In this document: piece by piece, positions 17,459-25,893 of the stretch
How the letters are laid out: the number at the start of each line of letters is the position of its first letter
How positions within the stretch are numbered: the stretch's first letter is position 1
Source: Mesorhizobium sp.
GTDB lineage: Bacteria; Pseudomonadota; Alphaproteobacteria; Rhizobiales; Rhizobiaceae
Direction: 5' to 3'
Assembly (NCBI GenBank): GCA_004017535.1
Contig: SAJS01000003.1
Location: 124,001-188,000 of the forward strand
Length of the DNA: 64,000 nt
Notes under the pieces: model-generated
The model's input: the letters and a program-made list of their open reading frames with translations, nothing else
What the model was told of the DNA's origin: nothing
The model's database searches: none
Position numbers and translations under genes: made by a program

Positions 17459-19504
17459 TCAGATCCTGATCCCGAACCGGATGCCGTCATAGATGGCGGC
17501 GTGGATGTTGCGCGAGGCGACCGCGTCGCCGATGCGGAACAGCACGAAACCGCCTTCGGCATTGCGCGATGGGAATATGTCGCCGCCCTTCACCAGCCGC
17601 TCATAGTCGACGGCGCCGCCATTCTTCGACAGCGGTTTGAGCGCAAGGTAGAGGTCGTCGAGCGGCGCGGTGCCATGCTCGACCACCACCTGGTCGACGC
17701 GCCTTTCGCCGCGCCAGCCGTCGGCAAAGTCCGAGGCGAGCTCGGCGACGAGCTGGTTGCCCTCGCGCCGCACCGAACGCAGCCTTGTGTTGATGGTGAC
17801 GGTGACGCCCTTTTCGTGGAAGGCGCGCATATAGGGCACGTGGTTCATGCCGCCCATTTCGGGCGCGAAGAAGCGTTCCGGCGACACCAGCTCCAGCTTC
17901 GAGCCGCTGTTGGCGATGAGTTCGGCTGCGCCCATGCCCTGATGGCCGCCATTGTCGTCGTAGAGCAGGACATTCTCGGCCGGTTTGACGGAGCCTGCCA
18001 TGATATCCCAGCTCGATGTGACGAGATTGTCGCCTTCCGTCAGCGGCGGGTTCTGCGGCATGCCGCCCGTCGCCACGATCACCACATCCGGCGCCAGAGC
18101 CAGCACATCGTCCCTCTCGGCCCAGGTGTCGTAGCGGATCTCGACGCTGAGGCGGTCGAGCTCGGCCAGCCGCCAGTCTATGATGCCGATCAGCTCCTTG
18201 CGGCGAGGGTTCTGGGTCGCCAGCCGCACCTGCCCGCCAGCCTGGCTGGAAGCTTCGAGCACCGTCACCCGGTGGCCGCGTTCGGCCGCGACGCGCGCGG
18301 CTTCAAGACCACCGGCGCCGGCGCCCACCACCACGACTTTCTTCTTCGGTCCTTCGCTCTTCGCGATAATGTGTGGAATGGTTGCCTCACGGCCGGTCGC
18401 GGCGTTGTGGACGCAGAGCGCCTCGCCGCCCTCATAGATGCGGTCGAGGCAATAGGTGGCGCCGACGCATGGCCGGATCTCGTGCTCGCGGCCTTCCATC
18501 ACCTTCTTGACGATATGCGGATCGGCGATATGGGCGCGCGTCATGCCGACCATGTCGAGCTTGCCGGTGGCGATGGCGTGGCGCGCCGTGGCGACATCGG
18601 AAATGCGCGCCGCGTGGAAGGTCGGGAACTTGGTCGCCGCCCTCACCTCGCCGGCGAAATCGAGATGCGGCGATGAGCGCATGCCGGTCACCGGGATGAC
18701 CTTGGTCAGCGACGCGTCCGTCTCGATCGTGCCGCGGATGATGTTGAGGAAATCGACCTTGCCGGAATTGGCGAGCCGCCTGGCGATCTCGACGCCGACT
18801 TCCTTCGAGATGCCGTTTTCGAGATCCTCGTCGGCAACCATGCGGATGCCGACGATGAATTTCTCGCCCACGGCGGCGCGCACCGCGTCTAGCACTATAT
18901 CGGTGAAGCGCAGCCGGTTGTCGAGCGAGCCGCCGAACTCGTCGTCGCGATGGTTGGTGAGCGGCGACCAGAAGCCATCCATCAGATGGCCGTAGGATTC
19001 GAACTCGATGCCGTCGAGGCCGGCCGCCTGGCAGCGCTGCGCGGCCGAGGCGTAGTCGGCGACGATGCGCTCGATGTCCCATTCCTCGATGGTCTTGGGA
19101 AAGGCGCGGTGCGCCGGCTCGCGCACCGGCGAAGCCGACAGCACCGGCAGCCAGTCGGCCTTGTTCCAGCCGGTGCGGCGGCCGAGATGGGTGATCTGGA
19201 TCATCACCTTGCAGTCGTGCTCATGGCAGGCATCCGCCAGTTCGGCGAGCCAGGGCACGATCCTGTCGTCATAGACATGCAAATTGCCGAAAGCGGCCGG
19301 GCTGTCGCGCGAGACGATCGCCGAGCCGGCCGTCATGGTGAGCGCCATGCCGCCCTTGGCCTTCTCGGCATGGTAGAGCCGGTAGCGCTCCTTCGGCATG
19401 CCGTCCTCGGAATAGGCCGGCTCATGGCTGGTCGACATAACCCGGTTCTTCAGCGTCAGGTGCTTGAGCTGGTAGGGTTGGAGAAGCGGGTCGTTGCTGG
19501 TCAT
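17459..19504 (-). CDS. NADH:flavin oxidoreductase, dimethylglycine/N-methylproline demethylase-like
   Basis: 681-residue flavo-iron-sulfur protein. An N-terminal TIM-barrel of the old yellow enzyme family (about 1-350, with [20 protein letters not shown] and [20 protein letters not shown]) is followed by a cysteine cluster (PCVGATYC ... ALCVHNA). The C-terminal part is an FAD/NAD(P)-binding domain ([32 protein letters not shown]). Length and the [13 protein letters not shown]-terminus are as I recall for StcD/DgcA-type N-demethylases of betaine catabolism in rhizobia and pseudomonads. It lies beside an MttB-family methyltransferase locus, which supports methylated amine use. The exact substrate (N-methylproline, dimethylglycine or another) is not determinable here. 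Confidence 0.85.
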   Translation of the reverse strand: MTSNDPLLQPYQLKHLTLKNRVMSTSHEPAYSEDGMPKERYRLYHAEKAKGGMALTMTAGSAIVSRDSPAAFGNLHVYDDRIVPWLAELADACHEHDCKVMIQITHLGRRTGWNKADWLPVLSASPVREPAHRAFPKTIEEWDIERIVADYASAAQRCQAAGLDGIEFESYGHLMDGFWSPLTNHRDDEFGGSLDNRLRFTDIVLDAVRAAVGEKFIVGIRMVADEDLENGISKEVGVEIARRLANSGKVDFLNIIRGTIETDASLTKVIPVTGMRSSPHLDFAGEVRAATKFPTFHAARISDVATARHAIATGKLDMVGMTRAHIADPHIVKKVMEGREHEIRPCVGATYCLDRIYEGGEALCVHNAATGREATIPHIIAKSEGPKKKVVVVGAGAGGLEAARVAAERGHRVTVLEASSQAGGQVRLATQNPRRKELIGIIDWRLAELDRLSVEIRYDTWAERDDVLALAPDVVIVATGGMPQNPPLTEGDNLVTSSWDIMAGSVKPAENVLLYDDNGGHQGMGAAELIANSGSKLELVSPERFFAPEMGGMNHVPYMRAFHEKGVTVTINTRLRSVRREGNQLVAELASDFADGWRGERRVDQVVVEHGTAPLDDLYLALKPLSKNGGAVDYERLVKGGDIFPSRNAEGGFVLFRIGDAVASRNIHAAIYDGIRFGIRI

Positions 19505-19606
19505 CGTCTTCCTGTCGTTTCAAATTGTGCTAATGAGCGCGCCAAATGTGCCGCGCCCGAAAGAGTTGCGGTGCCTTCTTCGTTCTTCGTTTACGCCCGC
19601 CACCTT

Positions 19607-19620
19607 CGAACCGCGGTTCG
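19607..19620. promoter_or_regulatory. 14-bp perfect palindrome upstream of queF
   Basis: CGAACCGCGGTTCG lies 23 bp before the queF start, just ahead of its AAGGAG ribosome site. It could be a protein-binding site or a short leader hairpin. No preQ1-riboswitch features were recognised. Confidence 0.3.
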
Positions 19621-19642
19621 GACCGGCGGCAAGGAGCCACTG

Positions 19643-20104
19643 ATGACAGACGCCAAGAACCTCACCCAGCTCGGCAAGCACGTCGAGACGCCACAGAGCC
19701 CCGAACAGGCGGTCCTGGAGACCGTGCCGTTCCAGCGCGGCGACGGTCCGCCGGCGATCGTGCGCTTCACCTGCCCCGAATTCACCTCGCTGTGCCCGGT
19801 CACCGGCCAGCCGGATTTCGCCCATATCGTCATCGACTACGCGCCCGACCGGACGCTGGTGGAATCGAAGTCGCTGAAGCTGTTCATGACTTCGTTCCGC
19901 AATCATGGCGCCTTCCATGAGGAATGCACCGTGATGATCGGCCGCCGCGTCGTGGAGGCGACCAAGCCGCTCTGGCTGCGCGTCGGCGGCTACTGGTTTC
20001 CGCGCGGCGGCATCCCGATCGATGTCTTCTGGCAGACCGGCGCGCCGCCCAAGGACGTATGGCTGCCCGACACCGGCGTGGCGCCCTATCGCGGGCGCGG
20101 TTGA
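19643..20104 (+). CDS. queF: NADPH-dependent 7-cyano-7-deazaguanine reductase (preQ0 reductase)
   Basis: Reduces the nitrile of preQ0 to the aminomethyl group of preQ1 in queuosine tRNA modification; cytosolic. The 153-residue short type fits the single-domain (YkvM-like) class. The catalytic Cys is in [13 protein letters not shown], and the QueF motif is ESKSLKLF followed by [13 protein letters not shown]. The frame is open far upstream, but the ATG at 19643 follows AAGGAG and gives [17 protein letters not shown]. Other queuosine genes are not in this window. Confidence 0.96.
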   Translation: MTDAKNLTQLGKHVETPQSPEQAVLETVPFQRGDGPPAIVRFTCPEFTSLCPVTGQPDFAHIVIDYAPDRTLVESKSLKLFMTSFRNHGAFHEECTVMIGRRVVEATKPLWLRVGGYWFPRGGIPIDVFWQTGAPPKDVWLPDTGVAPYRGRG

Positions 20105-20131
20105 AATTTGTTGTGAAAGGCCGGCGGGACA

Positions 20132-20290
20132 GCGCCCCCCTCTGTCCTGCCGGACATCTCCCCCACAAGGGGGGAGATTGGCAGCTTCGGCGGCCCGCTT
20201 ATCCTGCAACGTTGAAGATTGGCGAAAGCCGGCGTGACCTCTGATCTCCCCCCAAGTGGGGGAGATGTCCGGCAGGCCAGAGGGGGGCGC
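20132..20290. repeat. Large inverted repeat, RIME-like intergenic element
   Basis: Two 35-bp arms (20132-20166 and 20256-20290) are reverse complements at 34 of 35 positions, each beginning at its outer end with GCGCCCCCCTCTG and containing TGCCGGACATCTCCCCC. About 90 bp lie between them, including further CTCCCCCC/GGGGGGAG pairing. It fills the gap between the convergent queF and secreted-protein genes. A one-arm relic recurs at 25799-25829. This matches the class of rhizobial intergenic mosaic palindromes. Confidence 0.8.
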
Positions 20291-20322
20291 GAAGGATCGC
20301 CGACACTGATCTTTGCTCACTT

Positions 20323-20919
20323 TCATTCGCACTGATACTGGCTCAGCGCCCATTCGCCGGTGACCGACAGGAGGTCGGAGACCTTCCAGGCGCCGCCGAC
20401 CTTCTTCAGCTTCCATTCCAGCCGGTGCTGGTGGCCCTCGACGACGAAGGCGACCACCACCTTGGCCTGGTCGCCATTGACGGCCTCGATCGTGCGCAAG
20501 CTCCGGTCTATGGCCAGCTTGTCATAGTCGGCATTGTCGAGCGCCATGTTGGGATCCAGGCACTCGCCCTGGCCCGAGGCGCGCAACGCATCGCTCTTGT
20601 CGAGCACGGTCTTCGCCGGATCGGTGAAGTTCCTGCGCTGGGCCGGATCCAGTTCCAGTCCGAGATGCTCGTAGAAGGGCTTCACCACCGCGGTCGGCGA
20701 CCCGGGCAAAACAGGGGCGAAAGGCGCCGGTTCGGCCGGCTTGCTGTCCGGCGCAGCGGCTGCAGGCGGCGACGTGTCGACCGCAGGCGGCGAGGCATTG
20801 TCGCCGGACGAGGCCTTCGGCGGCGGCGCGCCGAACAGCCCCTGCGCAGAGGCGCCGCCGCTCAGCCCCGCGGCCAGCATCGACAAGCTCGCCAGCGCGA
20901 GGACGAGACGGCGAGGCAC
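20323..20919 (-). CDS. Secreted protein of unknown function (paralog of its upstream neighbour)
   Basis: 198-residue exported protein starting with a GTG. The signal peptide MPRRLVLALASLSMLAAGLS ends near GGASAQG. A Pro/Ala-rich linker (about residues 30-70) and a globular domain follow. The C-terminal half, from SLRTIEAVNGDQAKVVVAF to LEWKLKKVGGAWKVSD, aligns by eye with the next gene upstream, including a terminal Trp and Cys. The fold resembles DUF3828/lumazine-binding-like periplasmic domains (the KKVGGAWKVSDL element), but function is unknown. It lies 4 bp after its paralog, so the two form an operon. Confidence 0.8.
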   Translation of the reverse strand: MPRRLVLALASLSMLAAGLSGGASAQGLFGAPPPKASSGDNASPPAVDTSPPAAAAPDSKPAEPAPFAPVLPGSPTAVVKPFYEHLGLELDPAQRRNFTDPAKTVLDKSDALRASGQGECLDPNMALDNADYDKLAIDRSLRTIEAVNGDQAKVVVAFVVEGHQHRLEWKLKKVGGAWKVSDLLSVTGEWALSQYQCE

Positions 20920-20923
20920 GGCG

Positions 20924-21397
20924 TCACTCCGTCGAGGCGCCGCATCCCAGCGCGCTGAGCTTCCAGTCGCTGGTCTTGGAACTGATGTCGGCGATCTTCC
21001 ACTTGCCGTCCACTTTCTTCAGCGACCACACCATTTCGCGTTTGGAGTCATCGCCTTCCGGGAAAAGATTGAAGCTTGCCGTCACCTCGGCGGTGTCGCC
21101 ATCGACGGCCTCGGTGAGCTTCAGCGTCTTCGACAGGGTCTTCTGGTCGAAGTCCTGTGCGTCGAGGCCGGGATCGAAGTCTAGGCAGGACACCTCGTCG
21201 GGCTTCTCCTTCTGCGCCTTGTCGTTGGCTTCGAACAGCTTTGTCACCGGCTCGGTAAAACGGTCACGGTATTTGGCGTCTCCCTCGAACTTCACCGAAG
21301 GCACGTAGAAGAACTTCACGGCGTTGGAGGCCGGCCCGGCGAGCACGGCGCCGGGCAAGGCAATCGAGAAGACAGCGGCAAGCACTATCGGCTTCAT
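20924..21397 (-). CDS. Secreted protein of unknown function (DUF3828-like)
   Basis: 157-residue exported protein with signal peptide MKPIVLAAVFSIALPGAVLA. The domain contains SCLDFDPGLDAQDFD, LKLTEAVDGDTAEVTASF and MVWSLKKVDGKWKIADI, matching the downstream gene in order and spacing. A longer frame to 21850 exists, but the ATG at 21397 follows GGAGA and starts the signal peptide. It is the first gene of a two-gene tandem duplication. Function is not recognised. Confidence 0.82.
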   Translation of the reverse strand: MKPIVLAAVFSIALPGAVLAGPASNAVKFFYVPSVKFEGDAKYRDRFTEPVTKLFEANDKAQKEKPDEVSCLDFDPGLDAQDFDQKTLSKTLKLTEAVDGDTAEVTASFNLFPEGDDSKREMVWSLKKVDGKWKIADISSKTSDWKLSALGCGASTE

Positions 21398-21462
21398 GCA
21401 GGATCTCCGGGGTTCGGCGCGTGGCGGCACGCTTGCCACCACGCATCCTGCATATCGCCTTT

Positions 21463-21496
21463 TTTGCGGCTCATGAAGTCTTTGCGGCTCATGAAG
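21463..21496. repeat. Short tandem direct repeat
   Basis: The 16-mer TTTGCGGCTCATGAAG occurs at 21463-21478 and again at 21481-21496, a period of 18 bp, just after the stop side of the solute-binding protein gene. It looks like a local duplication with no evident function. Confidence 0.6.
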
Positions 21497-21507
21497 CCCG
21501 GGCGCGC

Positions 21508-23157
21508 TCAGGCATCCAGCCAGACGTTCTGGAAGTCCATCTCGTAGGTCTGGTGCATCGAATAGTTCTTCACCTTCTTGTTCATGTGGCAGTAGAGCTT
21601 CTGCCAGAAGGGCTGGATGATGACGCCGGAGTCCTGCAGGATCGCCTCGACGTCCTTCATCACCTCCTTGCGCTTGGCGACGTCGATCTGCGACAGCGCC
21701 TCCTTGAGCTTGGCGTCGAACTCCGGATTGGAGTAGGCCGTCTCGTTCCAGGCCTCGCCGGTGCGGTAACCCAGCGCCAGAACCTGGACGCCCAGCGGGC
21801 GCATGTACCAGATGGTCATGGAATAGGGGTATTTCGTCCAGTCGTTCCAAAAGGTCGAGCCGGGCAGCACGGTGCGCTTCACCTTGATGCCGGCGTCACG
21901 CAGCTGGCCGGCGATGGCGTCGCCGGTGTTCTTCTGCCATTCATCCTCGACGGTAATCAGCTCATGCTCGAAGTCGGCCTGGCCGGCTTCCGCCATCAGC
22001 TTCTTGGCGCCGGCGGCGTCGCGCTCCTTCTTGGGCAGCGGGTAGTATTCGGGATGGATCGGCGCGACGTGATGGTTCTCGCCGACCGTGCCGCGGCCGT
22101 TGTAGCCGAGCTGCATGACCTGGTTGTTGTCGACCGCCATCTGCAGCGCGTTGCGCACGCGCTTGTCGTCATAGGGCTTGTGGGTGATGTTGGTGCGGGC
22201 AACGAGCGTGGTCGCGGTCGCGACCTCCGACTTCACCAGGCCCATCTTGTCCAGCGGGTCGATGTAGTCGGCCGGCGTTTCGAAATCGAGGTCGACCTCG
22301 CCGGAATCGAAGGCATTGAGCGTGGCGTTGAAATCGGTGCCGTAGTCGATGAACTCGACTCCGTCGAGCGGCGCCTCGCCGCCCCACCATTTGCCTTTCT
22401 CGCGGCGCTTGACGACCGCTTTCTGGCCGACATCGTAGGAGACCAGCTCGAAGGCTCCGGTGCCGATCGGCTTCTTGATCGGATCGGCGCCATCCTTGTC
22501 GAAGTCGCGATGCACGACCAGCGCCGGATAGTCGGTGAGGCCCGGGATGATGGCGATGTCGGCTTCGACGAGCTTCAGCTTGACCGTGTGGTCGTCGACC
22601 TTGGTGATCGCGCCGTCCTTGGCCTTGCCGGTCTTGGGGTCGATCAGCGCGCCGACGCGGGCGGCCATCGAATTGCCGGAAGCCGCCTTGTCGCACCAGC
22701 GGTTCAGATTGGCGACCACGTCGTCGGCGTTGAAGGCATCGCCATTGTTCCAGGTCACGCCCTTGCGCAAATGCAGCGTGTATTCGGTGGCGTCATCATT
22801 GACGTCCCAGCTTTCGAGCAGAACCGGCTCGAAGGTGAACTGGTGGGTGTAACGCACCAGCGGCTCCAGCCAACAGCGGGTGACGTTCGCCATCTCCGTC
22901 CAGTCATAGGTGCGCGGATCCTTCTGCGCCTTGACCGACATGGCGACATGCAGCGTGCCGCCCTTCTTCGGCTCGTCGGCCAGCGCCTTGGTCGGCGCGG
23001 CAAGGCCGAGCATGCCATAGGCGAAAGCCGTCGATGCGCCGAAGGCGCTGGCCAGCGCCAAGAATTCGCGCCGGTCGACGCGGCCCGCGCGCGCCTCCTC
23101 GGCCATCGCTTCGATAGCGGCCGGAACCCGGTCACCATTGCTTCTGAAAAGTGTCAT
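21508..23157 (-). CDS. Orphan Tat-exported peptide/nickel-type ABC solute-binding protein
   Basis: 549-residue DppA/OppA-family (SBP_bac_5) periplasmic binding protein. The N-terminus carries a twin-arginine signal: [16 protein letters not shown], then a hydrophobic stretch and [18 protein letters not shown]. Family elements are [37 protein letters not shown] and [12 protein letters not shown]. The start at 23157 follows GGGAGAACGAGA; the frame reaches 23205. No permease or ATPase genes are adjacent, so it is an orphan or works with a distant transporter. It lies 64 bp after the MttB-family gene on the same strand, suggesting uptake of the methylated substrate of that enzyme. Confidence 0.88.
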   Translation of the reverse strand: MTLFRSNGDRVPAAIEAMAEEARAGRVDRREFLALASAFGASTAFAYGMLGLAAPTKALADEPKKGGTLHVAMSVKAQKDPRTYDWTEMANVTRCWLEPLVRYTHQFTFEPVLLESWDVNDDATEYTLHLRKGVTWNNGDAFNADDVVANLNRWCDKAASGNSMAARVGALIDPKTGKAKDGAITKVDDHTVKLKLVEADIAIIPGLTDYPALVVHRDFDKDGADPIKKPIGTGAFELVSYDVGQKAVVKRREKGKWWGGEAPLDGVEFIDYGTDFNATLNAFDSGEVDLDFETPADYIDPLDKMGLVKSEVATATTLVARTNITHKPYDDKRVRNALQMAVDNNQVMQLGYNGRGTVGENHHVAPIHPEYYPLPKKERDAAGAKKLMAEAGQADFEHELITVEDEWQKNTGDAIAGQLRDAGIKVKRTVLPGSTFWNDWTKYPYSMTIWYMRPLGVQVLALGYRTGEAWNETAYSNPEFDAKLKEALSQIDVAKRKEVMKDVEAILQDSGVIIQPFWQKLYCHMNKKVKNYSMHQTYEMDFQNVWLDA

Positions 23158-23221
23158 TCTCGTTCTCCCATTGATTTCTTCGGATCTTCGCCCGGTTGGC
23201 TTCAACTAATGCTGCCTTCCA

Positions 23222-24772
23222 TCAACTAACGCTGTCCGGCAGCTTTTCCTCGCGCCGCGCGATCAAATCCCTGAGACCTTCGGCAATGCCCTCGTCGAGC
23301 TTCGGCTCCTGGTAGTCGGCCAGCATGGCGCGCGCCTTTTCGCGGCCGCGCGTGTCATGGTCCTTGGCGCCTTCGGCGCTCCATTGCTCGAACGAATTGA
23401 AGTCCATGATGTTGGGCATGAAGAAGGCGCTCTCGAAATGCTCGAGCGTGTGCTGCGTGCCGAGGAAATGGCCTTGCGGACCGACCTCGCGGATCGCCGC
23501 CATCGCGTCCTTGAAATCATCGAAGGATACACCGCCGGCATATTTGTACCAGCCGACGAGCTGCTCGCAGTCGGTGGCGAATTTCGAATAGCCGCAGGTC
23601 AGCCCCGCTTCCAGCCAGCCGGCGGAATGCCAGATGTAGTTGGCGCCGGAAAGGATCGCGGCATGCATCAGCATGTTCGCCTCATAGCCCGCCTGCGCGT
23701 CGTTGAGCTTCGAGCCGACATGGAAGCCGGAGGTGCGCCAGGGCAGCTTATACTTCCTGGCCAGCGCTCCCATCAGATACATCATCTGGGCAGCCTCCGG
23801 GGTGCCGCCCATCGGCGCGCCGGTCTTCATGTCGACGGTCACCATGAACTGGCCGTAGAGCTGCGGCGAGCCGGGCCGGATGAGCTGAGTCAACGCCACG
23901 CCGGCAAGCGCCTCGGCGTTGACCTGCGCCACCGCGCCGACTGCGGAGGCCGAGGTCGAGGCGCCGCACAGCGCGAAGGGCGCCAGGATCAGCGGCTGGT
24001 TGTGGCTGGCATAAACCCGCATCGCGTCGATCATGGTGGCATCCCACACCAGCGGCGAATTGCAGTTGGTGATCGAAACCAGCACCGGGTTGTCGCGTAC
24101 GAACTCCTCGCCGAAGACGATGCCCGCCATCGCCATCGTGTCTTCGGCGCGCTCCTTGGACGTGACGATGCCCATGAACGGCTTGTCGGAGTGCTTCAGC
24201 GCCGAATGAATGATGTGAAGGTGCCGCTTCGGCACCGCGATTTCCATCGGCTCGCAGATGACCGAGCTCGAGGAATGCAGCGCCGGCGCCATGTAGGCCA
24301 TCTTGTGGAAATTGTTGAGGTCGGCCAGCGTGCCGTAGCGGCGCTTGTTGTCGAGGTCGCGGACATAGGGCGCGCCATACATCGGCACGAAGATGGAATT
24401 CTTGCCGCCGACGCGCACCGTACGCTCCGGGTTGCGCGCGTGCAGCGTGAATTCCGGCGGGACCTTCGAGACCAGCTCCATCAAGAGCGTGCGGTCGATG
24501 CGGACACGCGTTTGCCTGACGTCGGCGCCGGCCGCCTTCCAGAGCTCGATCGCGCCGTCGTCGCGGAATTCGCAGCCCACCTCCTCGAGGATCTTCAGCG
24601 ATTCCTCGTGTATCAGCTCCACCGCCTCGTCTGGCACGATCTCGTAGGCAGGGATCTTGCGCACAAGGGTGGGGAAGGACGCGATCGGCGCGCTTCTCAG
24701 CGCCTTGCGGCCGAGCCGGCCGCCGCCGCGGCGGTGGGTCTGTTCGGTCAGTTCAACGGCCGGTGCGTTCAT
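23222..24772 (-). CDS. MttB-family (trimethylamine methyltransferase-like) methyltransferase, non-pyrrolysine
   Basis: 516-residue member of the MttB superfamily, corrinoid-linked methyltransferases. Signatures are IHEESLKILEEVGCEF at the N-terminus, the barrel region HIIHSALKHSDKPFMGIVTS, and GSPQLYGQFMVTVDMKTGAP. There is no in-frame amber codon and the gene ends in TGA, so it is of the non-pyrrolysine MtgB-like class (glycine betaine and relatives), not true MttB. The start at 24772 follows AAGGAG; the frame extends to 24799. A GcvA-like LysR gene is divergent, and a Tat-exported binding protein follows. No corrinoid-protein or methyl-THF transferase gene is nearby. The substrate is probably a quaternary amine, by family. 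Confidence 0.87.
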   Translation of the reverse strand: MNAPAVELTEQTHRRGGGRLGRKALRSAPIASFPTLVRKIPAYEIVPDEAVELIHEESLKILEEVGCEFRDDGAIELWKAAGADVRQTRVRIDRTLLMELVSKVPPEFTLHARNPERTVRVGGKNSIFVPMYGAPYVRDLDNKRRYGTLADLNNFHKMAYMAPALHSSSSVICEPMEIAVPKRHLHIIHSALKHSDKPFMGIVTSKERAEDTMAMAGIVFGEEFVRDNPVLVSITNCNSPLVWDATMIDAMRVYASHNQPLILAPFALCGASTSASAVGAVAQVNAEALAGVALTQLIRPGSPQLYGQFMVTVDMKTGAPMGGTPEAAQMMYLMGALARKYKLPWRTSGFHVGSKLNDAQAGYEANMLMHAAILSGANYIWHSAGWLEAGLTCGYSKFATDCEQLVGWYKYAGGVSFDDFKDAMAAIREVGPQGHFLGTQHTLEHFESAFFMPNIMDFNSFEQWSAEGAKDHDTRGREKARAMLADYQEPKLDEGIAEGLRDLIARREEKLPDSVS

Positions 24773-24849
24773 GGAGGCTCCTTCTTCCCGCCCGGCCAAG
24801 TTAGCGAGAGGAAATATGGATGTGATGCTGGAAAATCCTGATCTCTTGT

Positions 24850-24864
24850 ATAAGCTACACTTAT
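24850..24864 (+). promoter_or_regulatory. LysR T-N11-A box overlapping the lysR start codon
   Basis: ATAAGCTACACTTAT is an inverted repeat (ATAAG/CTTAT, 5-nt centre) that contains T-N11-A. Its final A (24863) is the A of the downstream lysR ATG. It lies in the 90-bp spacer shared with the divergent MttB-family gene. Autoregulation plus control of that gene is inferred. Confidence 0.5.
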
Positions 24865-25765
24865 GCGAAATCTACGCCAGCTCCTGCCCTCCGCCGGCAG
24901 CCTCATCGTCTTCGAGGCCGCGGGCCGGCTGTCCAGCTTCACCGCCGCCGGGCGCGAGCTCGGCATGACGCAGGCGGCCGTCTCCTACGCGGTGCGCGGC
25001 CTGGAGGAGCAGCTTGGCGCCAAGCTTTTCCAGCGGCGCCACCGGCAGGTGCTTCTGACGGAAGCCGGCGAACGTTTCCATGCCGATGTTTCGCTGGGCC
25101 TCTCGCATATCCGCAAGTCCGCGGAGGACCTTCGCCTGCAGGCGACCGGCGGTCATGTGACCTTGGCCGCCTCGACCGCCTTCGGCTCCTTCTGGATGAT
25201 GCCGCGCCTGCAGCAGTTCCGCGACGAACTGCCAGGCGTCGACCTGCGCATCCAGACCGCCGACCGCGACCTCGACATCATCGCCGAGGGAATTCCACTG
25301 GGGGTCCGCGGCGGCGTTCCTCGCGACTGGCCGGACTATCACTCGCTGTCGCTCTCCGATGAAGAGATCTTCCCGGTCGCCGGCCCCAGCTATCTCGCCA
25401 GATTCGGCAAGCCGAGGACGGTCGAGGAACTGGCCACGCACCGGCTGATCCATCTGGAAGAACCCTATCGCGAGGCTCCGACCTGGGACGAATGGTTCGC
25501 ATCGGCGGGAACCAGCCTGCGCAATGCCGAGCGCGGGTTGCGCATCAATGATTACGCGCTGGTGATCCAGGCGGTGATGGAAGGGCAAGGCATCTCGCTC
25601 GGCTGGCGCCATCTCGTCGAGCGCCTGGTGGCGTCAGGGCTGCTGGTGCCGGTGACCGATCATGTGATGCGCACCGGCATCGGCTTCCATGTCATCTGGC
25701 CGAAGAACCGCGATCTCAGCGACAACGCACGCAAGGTCAGGGACTGGCTGGTGGCGCAGGCCTAG
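24863..25765 (+). CDS. LysR-family regulator (GcvA-like), divergent from MttB-family gene
   Basis: 300-residue LysR regulator. The helix-turn-helix covers SFTAAGRELGMTQAAVSYAV with GLEEQLGAKLFQRRHRQVLLT. The effector domain starts at HVTLAASTAFGSFWMMPRL and contains the GcvA-like GIPLGVRGGVP and GISLGWRHLVERLV. No ribosome site precedes the ATG, which lies inside a T-N11-A palindrome, so the transcript may be leaderless. It is likely to control the MttB-family/binding-protein operon in response to its substrate. Confidence 0.9.
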   Translation: MRNLRQLLPSAGSLIVFEAAGRLSSFTAAGRELGMTQAAVSYAVRGLEEQLGAKLFQRRHRQVLLTEAGERFHADVSLGLSHIRKSAEDLRLQATGGHVTLAASTAFGSFWMMPRLQQFRDELPGVDLRIQTADRDLDIIAEGIPLGVRGGVPRDWPDYHSLSLSDEEIFPVAGPSYLARFGKPRTVEELATHRLIHLEEPYREAPTWDEWFASAGTSLRNAERGLRINDYALVIQAVMEGQGISLGWRHLVERLVASGLLVPVTDHVMRTGIGFHVIWPKNRDLSDNARKVRDWLVAQA

Positions 25766-25798
25766 GTTTCACTCGTTCCGTGAAGCAGGCAACGCTGG

Positions 25799-25829
25799 CG
25801 GGACAGAGGGGGCACGAAGGATCGCGGCG
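25799..25829. repeat. Single-arm relic of the 20.1-kb inverted repeat
   Basis: GGGACAGAGGGGGCACGAAG and the following GATCGCGG resemble the outer end of the repeat arm at 20.27-20.30 kb (CAGAGGGGGGCGCGAAGGAT). Only one arm is present here, between lysR and mutL. A 128-bp spacer surrounds it with no other feature seen. Confidence 0.5.
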
Positions 25830-25893
25830 TTAACTGTTGCCAACCTCATCCTGCCCCTCCCCCACGAGGTTCGAATCCGCCTATAATTGCCCA

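Noticed and set aside
19505-19642. preQ1 riboswitch upstream of queF
   Set aside because: No aptamer-like hairpin with the A-rich tail was found; only a short perfect palindrome is present.
23222-24772. Pyrrolysine-containing MttB
   Set aside because: No in-frame amber codon occurs and the gene ends in TGA, so it is the non-pyrrolysine subgroup.
25868-25885. GGTTCGAATCC resembling a tRNA T-psi-C arm just before mutL
   Set aside because: No acceptor stem, D-arm or anticodon arm can be folded around it, and the mutL start follows within 20 bp.
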